The position numbers and the translations under genes are program-made. From PALSA-1003 sp963791945 (GTDB taxonomy: Bacteria > Pseudomonadota > Gammaproteobacteria > Burkholderiales > Casimicrobiaceae): DNA of 64,000 nt. Below are positions 15,950 to 25,298 of this stretch, one piece after another. The notes beneath the pieces are model-generated. The model had not been told where the DNA came from. It was given only the letters and a program-made list of their open reading frames with translations, and searched no databases. Each line of letters starts with the position of its first letter. Position 1 is the first letter of the stretch. The stretch spans positions 372,001 through 436,000 of the forward strand of contig CAWBUD010000002.1 of NCBI GenBank assembly GCA_963791945.1, written 5' to 3'.

Positions 15950-18157
15950 ATGGCCTCCCGCGACGCCCGGACCCGACCGCGCTTCAGGCTGCTCGGAAGG
16001 GTCGCATTCGGAGCGACGTACGCTCTGGCGCGACTGGCCGGAGCACTCGCGCGATTCCACTCCCCGCGCGGCCGCTACGCGACGGAGCGACTCGCATCGC
16101 TGCGGGAAAAACTCGAGCGCGGCGAGACGGTCTACGTGCTCGGCATCGGACCCGGCGGACACAACGCGGGGGTCGGCCTGATCGAGGTGTCGAGAGCTCG
16201 CGGCATCCGTCTCATCGCCAATCACGAGGAGGAGCGCTTCCGGGCGATCAAGCATTTCCAGCGTTACCCGGGGAGATGCGTCGACGTCCTGCTCACGCAG
16301 CTGAAGAATCTCGGCATCGAACCTTCGCGCATCCATGCGGTTTGCGCCAGCTGGGACTACCCCCGCTGGGCGGCCAAAGCGGTCGAGAGCGTCGTGCAGG
16401 AGTTGCCGCAGAGCTGGCGCCTGCTGACGCGCGAAGCCTCGCCGCAGATGAATGCGCACTGCGTGCTCGATGCCTTCAGCGCTCCTCGCCGCCTCGGCCG
16501 CAAACTGAACGCGGACGGCAGGCGCATGCCGGTGATCAACCTGCGGCATCACGACAACCACGCGTGGTTCTCCTGGGGCATCTCGCCCTTCGCCCGGAGC
16601 GACGCGCCGGTGATGGTGCTTGTGAGCGACGGCGCGGGCGACGACGGCGCGATCTCAACCTACGTCGCGCGGCGCGGCGCGCTCGAACTGCTCGACAAGA
16701 ACGACAACTTCTGGGACTCGCTGGGGATGATGTACGGGTTGCTCAGCTCCTCGCAGGGCGGATGGCCCCTGTTGAGCAGCGAGGGACGGTACATGGGCGC
16801 GGTGGCGTGGGGTGATTCGGACCGCCGGAGCAACCGCTATTACGCACCGCTGCGCGAAATCTTCGTGCTCGAGAGCGAAGGCCGCGTCCGTTTGAACCGT
16901 TCGCTCGCCAACTGGCATCGCGGCGGCTGCTCTGCGCCCTACACCCGACGGCTGGCAGAGATCATCGGCGAGCCGACTCTTCCGCGTAACATGTGGAATC
17001 CCGATGCGGTGCTCACGGTCGAGGATATCCAGCATGCGCCGATCACGACTGAGCGCGTCGACAAGGCCGCCGCGGTGCAGCTCGTGTTCGAGGATGCGCT
17101 TTTCCACATCGTCGAACATCTGATCCGAACCACCCGCAGTACGCGGATCGTGATGACGGGCGGAACCGCGCTCAACTGCGTGGCCAACATGCGCCTGCTC
17201 GACCGGTTCGGCGCCGAGTGGTACGACCGCAATCTCGGCATGAAGCAGGCGAGGCTCCATCTGTGGGTTCCACCGGTGCCTGGCGACGCGGGCGTGACGA
17301 TCGGCGCGGCGTATCACTTCGCCTGTCTCGCCGGCGCGAGCCCTGGCGAGTCGCTTCAGCACGCCTTCTACTGCGGGACGGAACCGACCTCGAGCGAAAT
17401 CGAGAACGCCGTCGCGGCCGTGCGGGAGATCGGATATCGGCGCCTTGGCAACATCTCCGCGCGAATGGAGCGCGAGCGTATCGCGGACCTCCTCGCGTGC
17501 GTCGTCGCGAACAACGGGGTCGTCGGGCTCTATCAGGGCAAGGCGGAAACGGGTCCGCGCGCGCTCGGCCACCGCTCTATCCTCGCCAACCCGACCCATC
17601 CGCGCACGCTGGATACGCTGAACCGCCTCGTCAAGTTCCGCGAATTGATCCGGCCGCTGGCACCGATGGTCACGCCGGAGGCGGCGAAGACATGGTTCGA
17701 GCTGTCGCCGGGCGCCGACGACGACGATTACAACGCGTACAACTACATGGTCCTCACCTGTCGAGCGAAGCCGGAAGCGCGACGCTACATTCCGGCGGTC
17801 GTCCACTTCGACGGCACATCGCGGGTCCAGATCGTGCGCGAGCATCTCGATCCGTTCAGCTTCGCCTACCTGAAGGCGATGGGAAGGCGCGTCGGCGTCG
17901 AAGCGAGCGTCAACACCTCGCTCAACGTCGCCGCGCCGATCGCCCAGACGCCGGTCCAGGCGCTCGAGACGCTGAAGAAGAGCAGGGGAATGCACGGACT
18001 CTTTCTGATTGCCGACAGCGGCGACGCCTATGTCGCTTGGCACGACGCGCAAGTCCCCCCCAAGGATGGTGGCAAGGCGTTGCGTGGCTGGATCGAGACG
18101 TGTGAACGGAGCTGGCGACCGGCCGAAGCGTCCGTCGAGCCGCAGCGCGCGGTCTGA
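15950..18157 (+). CDS. carbamoyltransferase, NodU/CmcH/TobZ family
   Basis: A 735-residue enzyme that transfers a carbamoyl group from carbamoyl phosphate (through an adenylate) to a hydroxyl of a sugar or natural product. The N-terminal Kae1-like domain contains VLGIGPGGHNAGVGLIE, NHEEERFRAIKHF, LRHHDNHAWFSWG and SDGAGDDGAIS; later come MTGGTALNCVANM and DAGVTIGAAYHFA. The C-terminal domain begins at about 520 with YQGKAETGPRALGHRSILAN and ends near VNTSLNVAAPIA. A basic extension of about 60 residues precedes the domain; typical members have about 550-620 residues. It stands alone, without recognisable antibiotic or Nod genes; a role in glycan decoration is an inference. Confidence 0.9.
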   Translation: MASRDARTRPRFRLLGRVAFGATYALARLAGALARFHSPRGRYATERLASLREKLERGETVYVLGIGPGGHNAGVGLIEVSRARGIRLIANHEEERFRAIKHFQRYPGRCVDVLLTQLKNLGIEPSRIHAVCASWDYPRWAAKAVESVVQELPQSWRLLTREASPQMNAHCVLDAFSAPRRLGRKLNADGRRMPVINLRHHDNHAWFSWGISPFARSDAPVMVLVSDGAGDDGAISTYVARRGALELLDKNDNFWDSLGMMYGLLSSSQGGWPLLSSEGRYMGAVAWGDSDRRSNRYYAPLREIFVLESEGRVRLNRSLANWHRGGCSAPYTRRLAEIIGEPTLPRNMWNPDAVLTVEDIQHAPITTERVDKAAAVQLVFEDALFHIVEHLIRTTRSTRIVMTGGTALNCVANMRLLDRFGAEWYDRNLGMKQARLHLWVPPVPGDAGVTIGAAYHFACLAGASPGESLQHAFYCGTEPTSSEIENAVAAVREIGYRRLGNISARMERERIADLLACVVANNGVVGLYQGKAETGPRALGHRSILANPTHPRTLDTLNRLVKFRELIRPLAPMVTPEAAKTWFELSPGADDDDYNAYNYMVLTCRAKPEARRYIPAVVHFDGTSRVQIVREHLDPFSFAYLKAMGRRVGVEASVNTSLNVAAPIAQTPVQALETLKKSRGMHGLFLIADSGDAYVAWHDAQVPPKDGGKALRGWIETCERSWRPAEASVEPQRAV

Positions 18158-18279
18158 CCGACGCTTGCGTTCGAACGGGCCGCCGCGGACTGCGGCTCAA
18201 CCGCCGCGCGTCGACATCCGTTACGAGATAGCGAACGGTGGCCACCGGAAACGCCTCACTGGCTGCGCGCACAGCGTGC

Positions 18280-18669
18280 TCATGATTGCGTCGGCGACGG
18301 AAACGGCTCGCCCGGATAGAAGAACCAGACATTGGCGATGAGGCCGGAGGACACCTCGTAGACGGCAACCGCCTCGAGCGGATGCTGCGCGATGCCTCGT
18401 ACCCGCTCATGGTCGATGACCTTGTTGCCGAGGACGATCCGGTACAGGATTTCGGCATGCAGCGACGGCGCGCCGAATCGCGCGCGATACACTTCCGCAA
18501 GCTGCGCCTTTCCTGAGATCGCGGGCTCGGTGGCAGGCATGCGGAAAATGCGGATCGAATCCGCGTACGTCGCGACGAACCGCTCGAGGTCCCGAGCGTT
18601 GTACGCGTCGACCTGTCGTTGAACTATTTCGGCGGCATCCATGCTGCGGCACCGGACCGTCTCGGTCAT
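18280..18669 (-). CDS. SnoaL-like/NTF2-fold protein
   Basis: A 129-residue protein of the NTF2-like superfamily: VQRQVDAYNARDLERFVATY is the typical helix-1 signature, followed by FRMPATEPAISGKAQLAEVY and VYEVSSGLIANVWFF. Such small cone-shaped barrels act as isomerases, hydrolases or ligand-binding proteins; the sequence does not indicate which. Its start lies one base after the stop of the DUF2237 gene, so the two are translationally coupled. An alternative start eight codons later (MDAAEIVQRQ) is equally plausible. Confidence 0.8.
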   Translation of the reverse strand: MTETVRCRSMDAAEIVQRQVDAYNARDLERFVATYADSIRIFRMPATEPAISGKAQLAEVYRARFGAPSLHAEILYRIVLGNKVIDHERVRGIAQHPLEAVAVYEVSSGLIANVWFFYPGEPFPSPTQS

Positions 18670-18670
18670 T

Positions 18671-19048
18671 CTAGTTCAAGTCCACCGCATGCCGCTTGAG
18701 ATCGTCGAGCGAGACCACCGCGAGCGCTTCCTCGTGGGTCGCCGACAGCACGACCGGCGGCGCGACCCCGGCGTCGAGCGCCTCGCGCCAGCGCCCGGCG
18801 CACAGGCACCAGCGATCGCCGGGCTTGAGGCCCGGAAAGCCCATGTCGGGTTGCGGCGTCGACAGGTCGTTGCCTCGAGCCTTCGAAAATTCGAGGAACT
18901 TCGCCGTCATGCGCGTGCAGACCACGTGCAACCCGAGATCTTCGGGACCGGTGTTGCAGCAGCCGTCGCGATAGAACCCCGTGCGCGGCTCGACCGAACA
19001 CGGTTCCAGCCGGCTTCCGAGCACGTTGGTCTCGTCCACGGTGCTCAC
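18671..19048 (-). CDS. DUF2237 family protein
   Basis: A 125-residue protein of the DUF2237/COG3651 family: NVLGSRLEPCSVEPRTGFYR, then DGCCNTGPEDLGLHVVC, a LEFSKARGNDLSTPQP segment and GLKPGDRWCLCAGRWREA. The many conserved cysteines suggest metal or redox chemistry, but no activity is known. The GTG start overlaps the stop of the upstream esterase gene (GTGA, 19045-19048) and its own stop is one base before the SnoaL-like gene, making a tight three-gene operon. Confidence 0.9.
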   Translation of the reverse strand: MSTVDETNVLGSRLEPCSVEPRTGFYRDGCCNTGPEDLGLHVVCTRMTAKFLEFSKARGNDLSTPQPDMGFPGLKPGDRWCLCAGRWREALDAGVAPPVVLSATHEEALAVVSLDDLKRHAVDLN

Positions 19049-20163
19049 GGCTTCAGCACGCGATAGAGAAACGGCAGGCTCACGTCCATCCGGTAATCGA
19101 CGTCCGAATGGTTGTCGTCGAATTCCTGGTACATGTGGGCGATGCCTGCCTCCGCGAGGCGGAGCGACAGGAGCCGCGTGCCGTAGTGGATGTGATACTG
19201 ATCGCGCCACCCGCAGTCGATATAGATGCCCTTGAGCGTCCTGAGATTCGCTTTGTACCTGGCGACGAGAAGGATCGGATCGTGCTCGAGCCAGCGGCTC
19301 CAGCGCTTCTCGATGAGCTCGCCGCTGTCGAGATTGAACGGTAGCCGAAAGCCGAGAGGCGCCTTCGGATCGGGGTCGTAGGTCGCGGCCATGCAGATGT
19401 TCATGATGCAGTGGGATTCTGCATGAGACAACTTTTCCTTTGCCCAGACCGCATCGAGGAACCGCTTGACGCGCCCGTCGTCGAGGCCCTGGTTCAGCCC
19501 CTTGCGCGCGCTTGCGGCCCGGACGTCGAAGCGGCCCGGACGCCGCTTGGGCAGTCGGTACTTTGCGAGCTCGTTGAGCGTATTGGGCCAGTCGTGCCAG
19601 TAGACGAAATCGAAATACGAGTCGCCCGAGTGATCGCCGATCGCCGCCCAGTATTGCGGATACTTCATGCCGTGAATGATCGCGCCGTAGCCGCCGGAGG
19701 ACTTGCCGAAGCACCCGCGATGCTCGCGCGAGGCCAGCGTGCGGAATTCGCGATCGACGACGGGGATCAGCTCGCGTGTCAAATAATCCGCATAATTGCC
19801 GAGCGCGGACGAGTTGACGTACTGATTGCCCCCGAGCGCGGTGAAGCAGTCGGGAAAGACGAAGATCGCGGGCCCCATCTTTCGCTCGTGCATGAGGCGC
19901 GCGGCGCGGTCGGGGACGTTTTCTCCGAACGGTCGCCACCCGGTGTGCGCGAGTCCCGAGCCGGTGAATCCGACGAGGTCGAAGAGCACCGGGAAGCGCC
20001 GGCCGCGACTGTGGCCGCCGGCGCCGTCGTCGTATTGCGGCGGCAGCCACACGCCGAGCTTGCGCACGTGCGGATCGCCGAGCGGATTGTCCTTCAGGAT
20101 CTTCGACGTATGCTCGAGAACGACGAGCCTGCCTGTCTTGCCGGTAAAACGTTTGATGGTCAT
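19045..20163 (-). CDS. putative esterase (esterase D/enterochelin esterase-like fold)
   Basis: A 372-residue alpha/beta-hydrolase of the PF00756 type. Core features are KLGVWLPPQYDDG, RFPVLFDLVGFTGSG, GPAIFVFPDCFTALGGNQYV, the nucleophile elbow GCFGKSSGGYGAIIHGMKYP (serine in GKSSGG) and a late histidine in FDDNHSDVDYR. No signal peptide is present with ATG 20163, so it is predicted cytoplasmic. Longer starts are not supported, because upstream sequence is arginine/serine-rich. It heads the operon with DUF2237 and SnoaL-like genes; substrate unknown. Confidence 0.83.
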   Translation of the reverse strand: MTIKRFTGKTGRLVVLEHTSKILKDNPLGDPHVRKLGVWLPPQYDDGAGGHSRGRRFPVLFDLVGFTGSGLAHTGWRPFGENVPDRAARLMHERKMGPAIFVFPDCFTALGGNQYVNSSALGNYADYLTRELIPVVDREFRTLASREHRGCFGKSSGGYGAIIHGMKYPQYWAAIGDHSGDSYFDFVYWHDWPNTLNELAKYRLPKRRPGRFDVRAASARKGLNQGLDDGRVKRFLDAVWAKEKLSHAESHCIMNICMAATYDPDPKAPLGFRLPFNLDSGELIEKRWSRWLEHDPILLVARYKANLRTLKGIYIDCGWRDQYHIHYGTRLLSLRLAEAGIAHMYQEFDDNHSDVDYRMDVSLPFLYRVLKP

Positions 20164-20326
20164 CGATTTGCCCCCGATGGGCTCGCATTGTAACGCGGCG
20201 GTCCTGATCGGCTTCCGCTTGTAGACGGAACCACCTCGGATTAGCATGAATATTGCTGGTGCTTCGTCGTAGACAGCGGCAACGACAACGTTAACAAAGT
20301 TGCGCGCCGCGGAGAGGGGGATCGAG

Positions 20327-20728
20327 ATGAAGAAAGCGATCTGTTGCATCGCGACAAGCGTCGTCCTGGCGCTCGCCGAAGGCGCTGTTGCCAGTCGACC
20401 ATCGATGAACGAATGCTTCGAGGGGTCGGATTTCATCGGCAACGCTGCGCTTTCGCGCGACCGCGGACTCTCGGGACGAGAGTTCCTCGATCGCATGAAA
20501 GAGGACTTCCTGCTGATCCGCTCGTTCCCGACCGAGCTGCGCTGGTTCGCGCATGATGCGGACGACGAGTCGTTCCTGCTCCAGGAGGCGCGCGAAGTCT
20601 TCGACCGCCCGGAACCCGCGGAAGATCATCGCCGCGCGTTCCTCCATGCCTGCATAGAACGCATGGCGGCCCCCAAAAATACCGATACGGAGCGCGACGA
20701 GCCCGTCACGAGCTCGGACCGCGCGTAG
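20327..20728 (+). CDS. secreted hypothetical protein
   Basis: A 133-residue protein with a plausible signal peptide (MKKAICCIATSVVLALAEGA) and a good ribosome binding site (GGAGAGGGGG ending 6 bases before the ATG). The mature part is charged (FLDRMKEDFLLIRSFPTELR, then FAHDADDESFLLQEAREVFD) and has no recognised domain. It lies between two (-) strand genes, and its 3' end faces the oxidoreductase gene 45 bases away. Function unknown; it may be lineage-specific. Confidence 0.55.
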   Translation: MKKAICCIATSVVLALAEGAVASRPSMNECFEGSDFIGNAALSRDRGLSGREFLDRMKEDFLLIRSFPTELRWFAHDADDESFLLQEAREVFDRPEPAEDHRRAFLHACIERMAAPKNTDTERDEPVTSSDRA

Positions 20729-20772
20729 CGCGCGCTGCAGGCGCCGCATCGGCCGGCAGGCGACCTCTCGCC

Positions 20773-22167
20773 TTAGGCGAGCGGCTTCAGGCCCGCCAGC
20801 AGCGTCGGAATCAGCTCCGTCACCGTCGGATGAATGTGCATCGCGCGCCGGATCACGGTGTACTGCGCGTCGGCGTACATCGCGTCCAGCAGTGAGTGCA
20901 CGATCTCGTCGCCTTCGATGCCGAGCAGCGCCGCGCCGAGCAGACGCTTGCTTTCCGCGTCGACAAGCACCTTCATGAACCCCAGAGTCTCGCCGCGTTC
21001 GAAGGCGCGGCCGACGCGGGTCATCGGCAGCGAAGCCACGAGCGCCTTCCGTCCGGCTGCGCGGATCTCGCGCTCGGTCATCCCCGCGCGGCCGAGCGGC
21101 GGATCGATGAACAGCGCGTAGGCGGGGATGCGATCGGTCACCCTGCGCGCTTCGCCGTCGAGCACGTTCGCCGCAACGATCTCGTAGTCGTTGTAGGATG
21201 TATGCGTGAAGGCGCCGCGACCGTTCGCATCGCCCAACGCCCAGATCCCCGAAACGTTGGTCCGAAGCTGATCGTCGACCTGGATGTATCCGCGCTGATC
21301 CGTGGCGACGCCGGCCTTGTCGAGTCCGAGGTCGGCGGTGTTCGGCACCCTTCCGACCGCGAGCAGCAGATGCGAGCCCACGATCTCGCGCGGCTCCATC
21401 TCGCGCGGCTCCTCGTCGCAGCTCACTTCGACCGCCACGCCGCTGCCGCGACGCGCGAGCGCGATGCACTTGGCGTTGAGGCGGAAAGCGATCCCCTCGC
21501 GCTCGAGAATGTCCTTGATCGCCGCCGATACCTCGTCGTCCTCCCGGCCGATCAATCGCGGTCCCATCTCGATGACCGTCACCATGCTTCCGAACCGCCG
21601 GTACATCTGCGCGAATTCGAGCCCGATATAGCTGCCGCCGACGATGACGAGATGCTCCGGCAGGAAGTCGACGTTCATGATGCTCGAGTTGTCGAAGTAA
21701 GGGACGTCATCGAGGCCTGGCATGTCGGGAACCGAGGCTCGGCCGCCGACGTTGAGGAAGAACTGCTCTGCTTCGAGCAGCCGCTCGCCGACGCGGACCG
21801 AGCGCGGGCTTTCGAAACTGGCATGGCCTTCGATATACGTCAGACCGGGCGTGCCGCCGAGCCAGCGCGTGAGTCCATCGGTCGAATGGCGAACGACCGC
21901 ATCCTTGCGTGCCTTCACCGCCTCCATGTCGACGCGGATCGCGGCATCGATGCGAACGCCGTAGTCGCCGCTGCGCCGGGCGACGTGCGCCGCGCGCGCG
22001 CTCGCGATCATCGTCTTGGTGGGAATGCAGCCGTTGTTGACGCACGTGCCCCCGATGCGCTTGCGCTCGATGATGGCGGTCCGGCGCCCGGCCTGCGCGA
22101 GGCGCACCGCGAGCGACGGGCCGGCCTGGCCCGCGCCGATGACGATGGCGTCGTAGCGCTCGTTCAT
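20773..22167 (-). CDS. class I pyridine nucleotide-disulfide oxidoreductase (mercuric reductase-like)
   Basis: A 464-residue flavoprotein of the lipoamide dehydrogenase/mercuric reductase/glutathione reductase family. FAD binding: YDAIVIGAGQAGPSLAVRLA. The redox-active disulphide is GGTCVNNGCIPTKT (Cys42, Cys47). NAD(P)H binding: LVIVGGSYIGLEFAQMYRRF. The second FAD motif is ALGDANGRGAFTHTSYND and the C-terminal dimer histidine is in MHIHPTVTELIPT. It lacks the N-terminal HMA domain and C-terminal vicinal cysteines of MerA and is not near pdh genes, so it is best called an uncharacterised FAD-containing oxidoreductase. It lies 57 bases downstream of otsB on the same strand. Confidence 0.9.
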   Translation of the reverse strand: MNERYDAIVIGAGQAGPSLAVRLAQAGRRTAIIERKRIGGTCVNNGCIPTKTMIASARAAHVARRSGDYGVRIDAAIRVDMEAVKARKDAVVRHSTDGLTRWLGGTPGLTYIEGHASFESPRSVRVGERLLEAEQFFLNVGGRASVPDMPGLDDVPYFDNSSIMNVDFLPEHLVIVGGSYIGLEFAQMYRRFGSMVTVIEMGPRLIGREDDEVSAAIKDILEREGIAFRLNAKCIALARRGSGVAVEVSCDEEPREMEPREIVGSHLLLAVGRVPNTADLGLDKAGVATDQRGYIQVDDQLRTNVSGIWALGDANGRGAFTHTSYNDYEIVAANVLDGEARRVTDRIPAYALFIDPPLGRAGMTEREIRAAGRKALVASLPMTRVGRAFERGETLGFMKVLVDAESKRLLGAALLGIEGDEIVHSLLDAMYADAQYTVIRRAMHIHPTVTELIPTLLAGLKPLA

Positions 22168-22224
22168 TTGCCAGCGATCGCCGCCGCGGCTCCTGGCCGC
22201 GTTATGCGACGTTCTTCGAGCGAC

Positions 22225-23031
22225 TCATGCCGCGGCCCCTCGCCGCGGATGTGACGACCGCGGCGAGTCCGCGGGCGCGACGATGCGCTCGAGCTCGCTC
22301 ACGAGCGGGAAGATGTCCTGCTGACCGTTGAGAAACAGGTTGGCGGCGCTGGAATCGTCCGGCTCGACGCGCACCGAGAGGATCGACGGCAAGCGCAACC
22401 GGAACACGGTTTCGTCCGACGCATCGTCGCCCACGTAGATGGCGCGCTTGCAACGCTCCTGTTCGAGCAGCGCGCTCAGCGCCTCGCCCTTGTGGGGTGC
22501 GCCCGGAGGCAGCAGGTTGAGGACCATCTTGCCATTGAGCAGCTTGGGCAGCGGCAACAATGCCGCCGTGCGCGCAACGAGCAAGCGCAGCGCGGCGCCC
22601 TGATCGCGGGTGTGGCGAAAGTGGAATGTGAGCGAATAGGTCTTGTCTTCGAGCACGATCCCGTCGACGTCGCGCCAGGGTTCGCTTCCCGAGGCCAGCT
22701 CGTCGAGCCATGCCCGGCACACGCGCGCGCACTCCTCGGAGACCCGTTCCTGTCCGGGCACGCCCTCGGCGCCGTGATTGCCGACGAGAAACCGGGGCGT
22801 GAACCCGAGCATCGGCCGCGCATCCTCCACTGCGCGCCCGGTCACGATCGCGACCGGAGCGTGCGAAGCCAGCGTCCGCAACCCCCGCTGCACCTCGCTG
22901 GGCACCCGCGCGTCCCAGGGCCGGTCGACGATCGGCGCGAGCGTCCCGTCGATATCGAAAGCAAGCAGGGTATCACGCGTGTAGAAAGCGCGGAGACGGG
23001 CCAGGCCGGCCGTGGATAAGGCGTATCTCAC
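22225..23031 (-). CDS. otsB: trehalose-6-phosphate phosphatase
   Basis: A 268-residue HAD-superfamily phosphatase (E. coli OtsB 266). Motif I is LLAFDIDGTLAPIVDRP (nucleophile and general acid aspartates), motif II is VAIVTGRAVED, and motif IV is AIYVGDDASDETVF; the trehalose-phosphatase signature FLVGNHGAEGVPG is present. It removes phosphate from trehalose-6-phosphate to release trehalose. The GTG start overlaps the stop of the otsA-like gene by 4 bases (GTGA), so the two are translationally coupled. Confidence 0.93.
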   Translation of the reverse strand: MRYALSTAGLARLRAFYTRDTLLAFDIDGTLAPIVDRPWDARVPSEVQRGLRTLASHAPVAIVTGRAVEDARPMLGFTPRFLVGNHGAEGVPGQERVSEECARVCRAWLDELASGSEPWRDVDGIVLEDKTYSLTFHFRHTRDQGAALRLLVARTAALLPLPKLLNGKMVLNLLPPGAPHKGEALSALLEQERCKRAIYVGDDASDETVFRLRLPSILSVRVEPDDSSAANLFLNGQQDIFPLVSELERIVAPADSPRSSHPRRGAAA

Positions 23032-25298
23032 TTCACCTCGACGTCGGCGGTGCGCTGGTGCGCATAGATGCGCTCGGTCACGCGCTGCCTCTGACGCAGA
23101 CGCGCGGCGTCGAGCAGCATCGCTCCCGCCCACCGATAGACATTGAACTCCTGCACGAGCCTGCGCATGCTGCGCATGCGTACGCGCTGCTCGTCCACGG
23201 GCATGGTCAACGCCCGGTAAAGGGCGTGTGCGCATTGCTCGTTATGATAAGGGTTGACCAGAAGCGCGTCGTGCAGTTCGCGGGCGGCGCCGGTAAATTG
23301 TGACAAAACAAGGACGCCCTGCTCGTCGTCGCGGGCGGCGATGAACTCCTTGGCCACCAGGTTCATCCCGTCGTGCAGGCTCGTGACCACGCAGACATCC
23401 GCCGCGCGATAGTATTCGTTGACCACCGGCGGCTCGTGATGCTGGACCTTGAGCCGGATCGGCTCCCAGCCGCCTCGACCGAAGCGGGCATTGACTCGGC
23501 CGGCCAGGGCGCGCACCCGCCCCTCGAAGTTCTGGTACTCGTCGAGCGAAGAGCGCGACGGCGCCGCGATCTGGATGAACACGAAGCGGCCGATGAACTC
23601 GGGATGGAGCTCGAGCATACGCTCGACCGCGACGAAGCGCTCGAGAATCCCCTTGGTGTAGTCCATGCGGTCGACGCCGACGCCGATGAGCACGTCGTCT
23701 CGAAGCTGCTCGACCCGCAGGACCTTGGCGCGGCACAGCGGCACCGAGAGCTGCGACTCGACCCACTCGGGCGGCCACTGGATCGAGATCGGGTAGGTCT
23801 CCACCTGCGTGAGATGGCCGCCGTGCGAGATCGTGGAGGACTCGCGCTCGATGCGCGCTTCCAGGTAGCGATCGACCGTCTCGACGAAGTTCTGCGAATG
23901 GAAGCGCGTGTGAAAGCCGAGAATCGTGCTGCCGAGCATCCCGTCCAGCAGCTCCTCGCGCCAGGGGCAGATGCCGAACGATTCGGGGTTCGGCCACGGG
24001 ATGTGCCAGAAGGTGATGATCGTCGCCTTGGGCAGGCGCTCGCGCACCAGCCGCGGCAGGAGCGCGAAGTGGTAGTCCTGAACCAGTACGACGGGATCGT
24101 CGGTGCGCGCCTCGGCCTTGACCGCATCCGCGAAGCGCCGGTTGACGCGCACGTACTGCTCCCAGTCGGGCGTGCGAAAGACCGGCCGCACGTGAGCGAT
24201 ATGGCACAGCGGCCACAGGCCCTCGTTGGCGAAGCCGAAGTAATAGCCTTGCTCCTCTTCCTTGGTGAGCCACACGCGGCGCAGCGTGTAGCTCGGCCGC
24301 TCCGGCGGCACGCGCACGCGATCGCGCGCATCGACCGTATCGCGGTCCGCGCTGCCGCTCCCATGCGCGATCCAGGTGCCGGAGCAGGCTCGCATGACCG
24401 GTTCCAGCGCGGTGACGAGCCCGCTCGCCGGCCGCTGCACGACGATCCCGGCTTCGGTGTGCACATGCAGGAAGGGTTCGCGGTTGGACACGACCAGGAT
24501 TTCGTCGCCGAGCAGCTTTTCGCGCAGCACGCCGCGCAGCATCTCAGGGCTCCAGGTGGCGTTGCGATCCGGGTTGCGGCGCGCAAGCTCGAGGTCGCGC
24601 AGGAGCGTGCGCAGGTCGCTCGCCAGCGGATGCAGCTCGTCGCGCGCCGGTTCCTGCGAGAACGGCTGCAGGATGCCTTCGCCGCGCAGGAGCGCGCGGG
24701 TGCCGGCGACCCAGCCGCGCCACGAGAGATGCGCGATGAACACCGTCACCAGCGAAATCACGAAACCGAGCAGCACGAACAGCGCGATGAGGTATTGCCG
24801 GGTATCGGCGCTCCGCCGCTCGACGAAGCTCATGTCGTGCACGAGCACGAGCGAGCCGATGCGGTCGTTCTCCTGGTAGATGGGACGCTGCACGACGTGC
24901 AGCGGACCCTGCGGCAGGCGCACGACCGCGCCATGACCGTCCTCCGTCCCGACCGGAGGCTTGCAATCGAGAGAGGCCGGGTACGTCGCCGTGCGATAGC
25001 GAAGCTTGTCTGATTCGTCGCAGAACGCGAGCGCGTAGAGCCGCTGATCCTGCAGCGCGCGCGTGAACATCGCGTTGATTCTGGACGTCGAGCCCTGGGT
25101 CACGAGCTCGGCGAGCTGCTCCTGCATGGTGTTGGCGATGAGCTGCGAGCGGATGTCGAGATCGTTCACCCACCAGCGCAGCGTGAGCCGGTCGACGAGC
25201 GGGACCAGCGCGTAGCCCAGGAGGGCGAGCGTGATCACCAGCGGTGCAATGAAACGCAACGACAGTCGGATGGAGCGAAGTCGATCTTGAGCGCTCAT
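23028..25298 (-). CDS. otsA: membrane-anchored trehalose-6-phosphate synthase-like GT20 enzyme with sensor-like N-terminus
   Basis: A 756-residue fusion. Residues 1-250 look like the front of a sensor: helix 1 (FIAPLVITLALLGYALVPLV), a periplasmic loop of about 130 residues, helix 2 (YLIALFVLLGFVISLVTVFI) and a cytoplasmic linker. From about 255 on it is a GT20 glycosyltransferase: EILVVSNREPFLHV, VLVQDYHFALLPRLV, ITFWHIPWPNPESFG, ILGFHTRFHSQNFVETVDRY, VGVDRMDYTKGILERF and DGMNLVAKEFIAARDDEQGV. GT20 makes trehalose-6-phosphate from UDP-glucose and glucose-6-phosphate. QDYHF replaces the usual HDYHL and SNREP the usual SNRLP, so another acceptor (for example glycerol phosphate) remains possible; coupling to otsB favours trehalose. 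Usual OtsA length is about 470. Confidence 0.88.
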   Translation of the reverse strand: MSAQDRLRSIRLSLRFIAPLVITLALLGYALVPLVDRLTLRWWVNDLDIRSQLIANTMQEQLAELVTQGSTSRINAMFTRALQDQRLYALAFCDESDKLRYRTATYPASLDCKPPVGTEDGHGAVVRLPQGPLHVVQRPIYQENDRIGSLVLVHDMSFVERRSADTRQYLIALFVLLGFVISLVTVFIAHLSWRGWVAGTRALLRGEGILQPFSQEPARDELHPLASDLRTLLRDLELARRNPDRNATWSPEMLRGVLREKLLGDEILVVSNREPFLHVHTEAGIVVQRPASGLVTALEPVMRACSGTWIAHGSGSADRDTVDARDRVRVPPERPSYTLRRVWLTKEEEQGYYFGFANEGLWPLCHIAHVRPVFRTPDWEQYVRVNRRFADAVKAEARTDDPVVLVQDYHFALLPRLVRERLPKATIITFWHIPWPNPESFGICPWREELLDGMLGSTILGFHTRFHSQNFVETVDRYLEARIERESSTISHGGHLTQVETYPISIQWPPEWVESQLSVPLCRAKVLRVEQLRDDVLIGVGVDRMDYTKGILERFVAVERMLELHPEFIGRFVFIQIAAPSRSSLDEYQNFEGRVRALAGRVNARFGRGGWEPIRLKVQHHEPPVVNEYYRAADVCVVTSLHDGMNLVAKEFIAARDDEQGVLVLSQFTGAARELHDALLVNPYHNEQCAHALYRALTMPVDEQRVRMRSMRRLVQEFNVYRWAGAMLLDAARLRQRQRVTERIYAHQRTADVEVK

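Noticed and set aside
16655..18052. A 465-codon minus-strand frame in the carbamoyltransferase gene
   Set aside because: Antisense to conserved carbamoyltransferase motifs.
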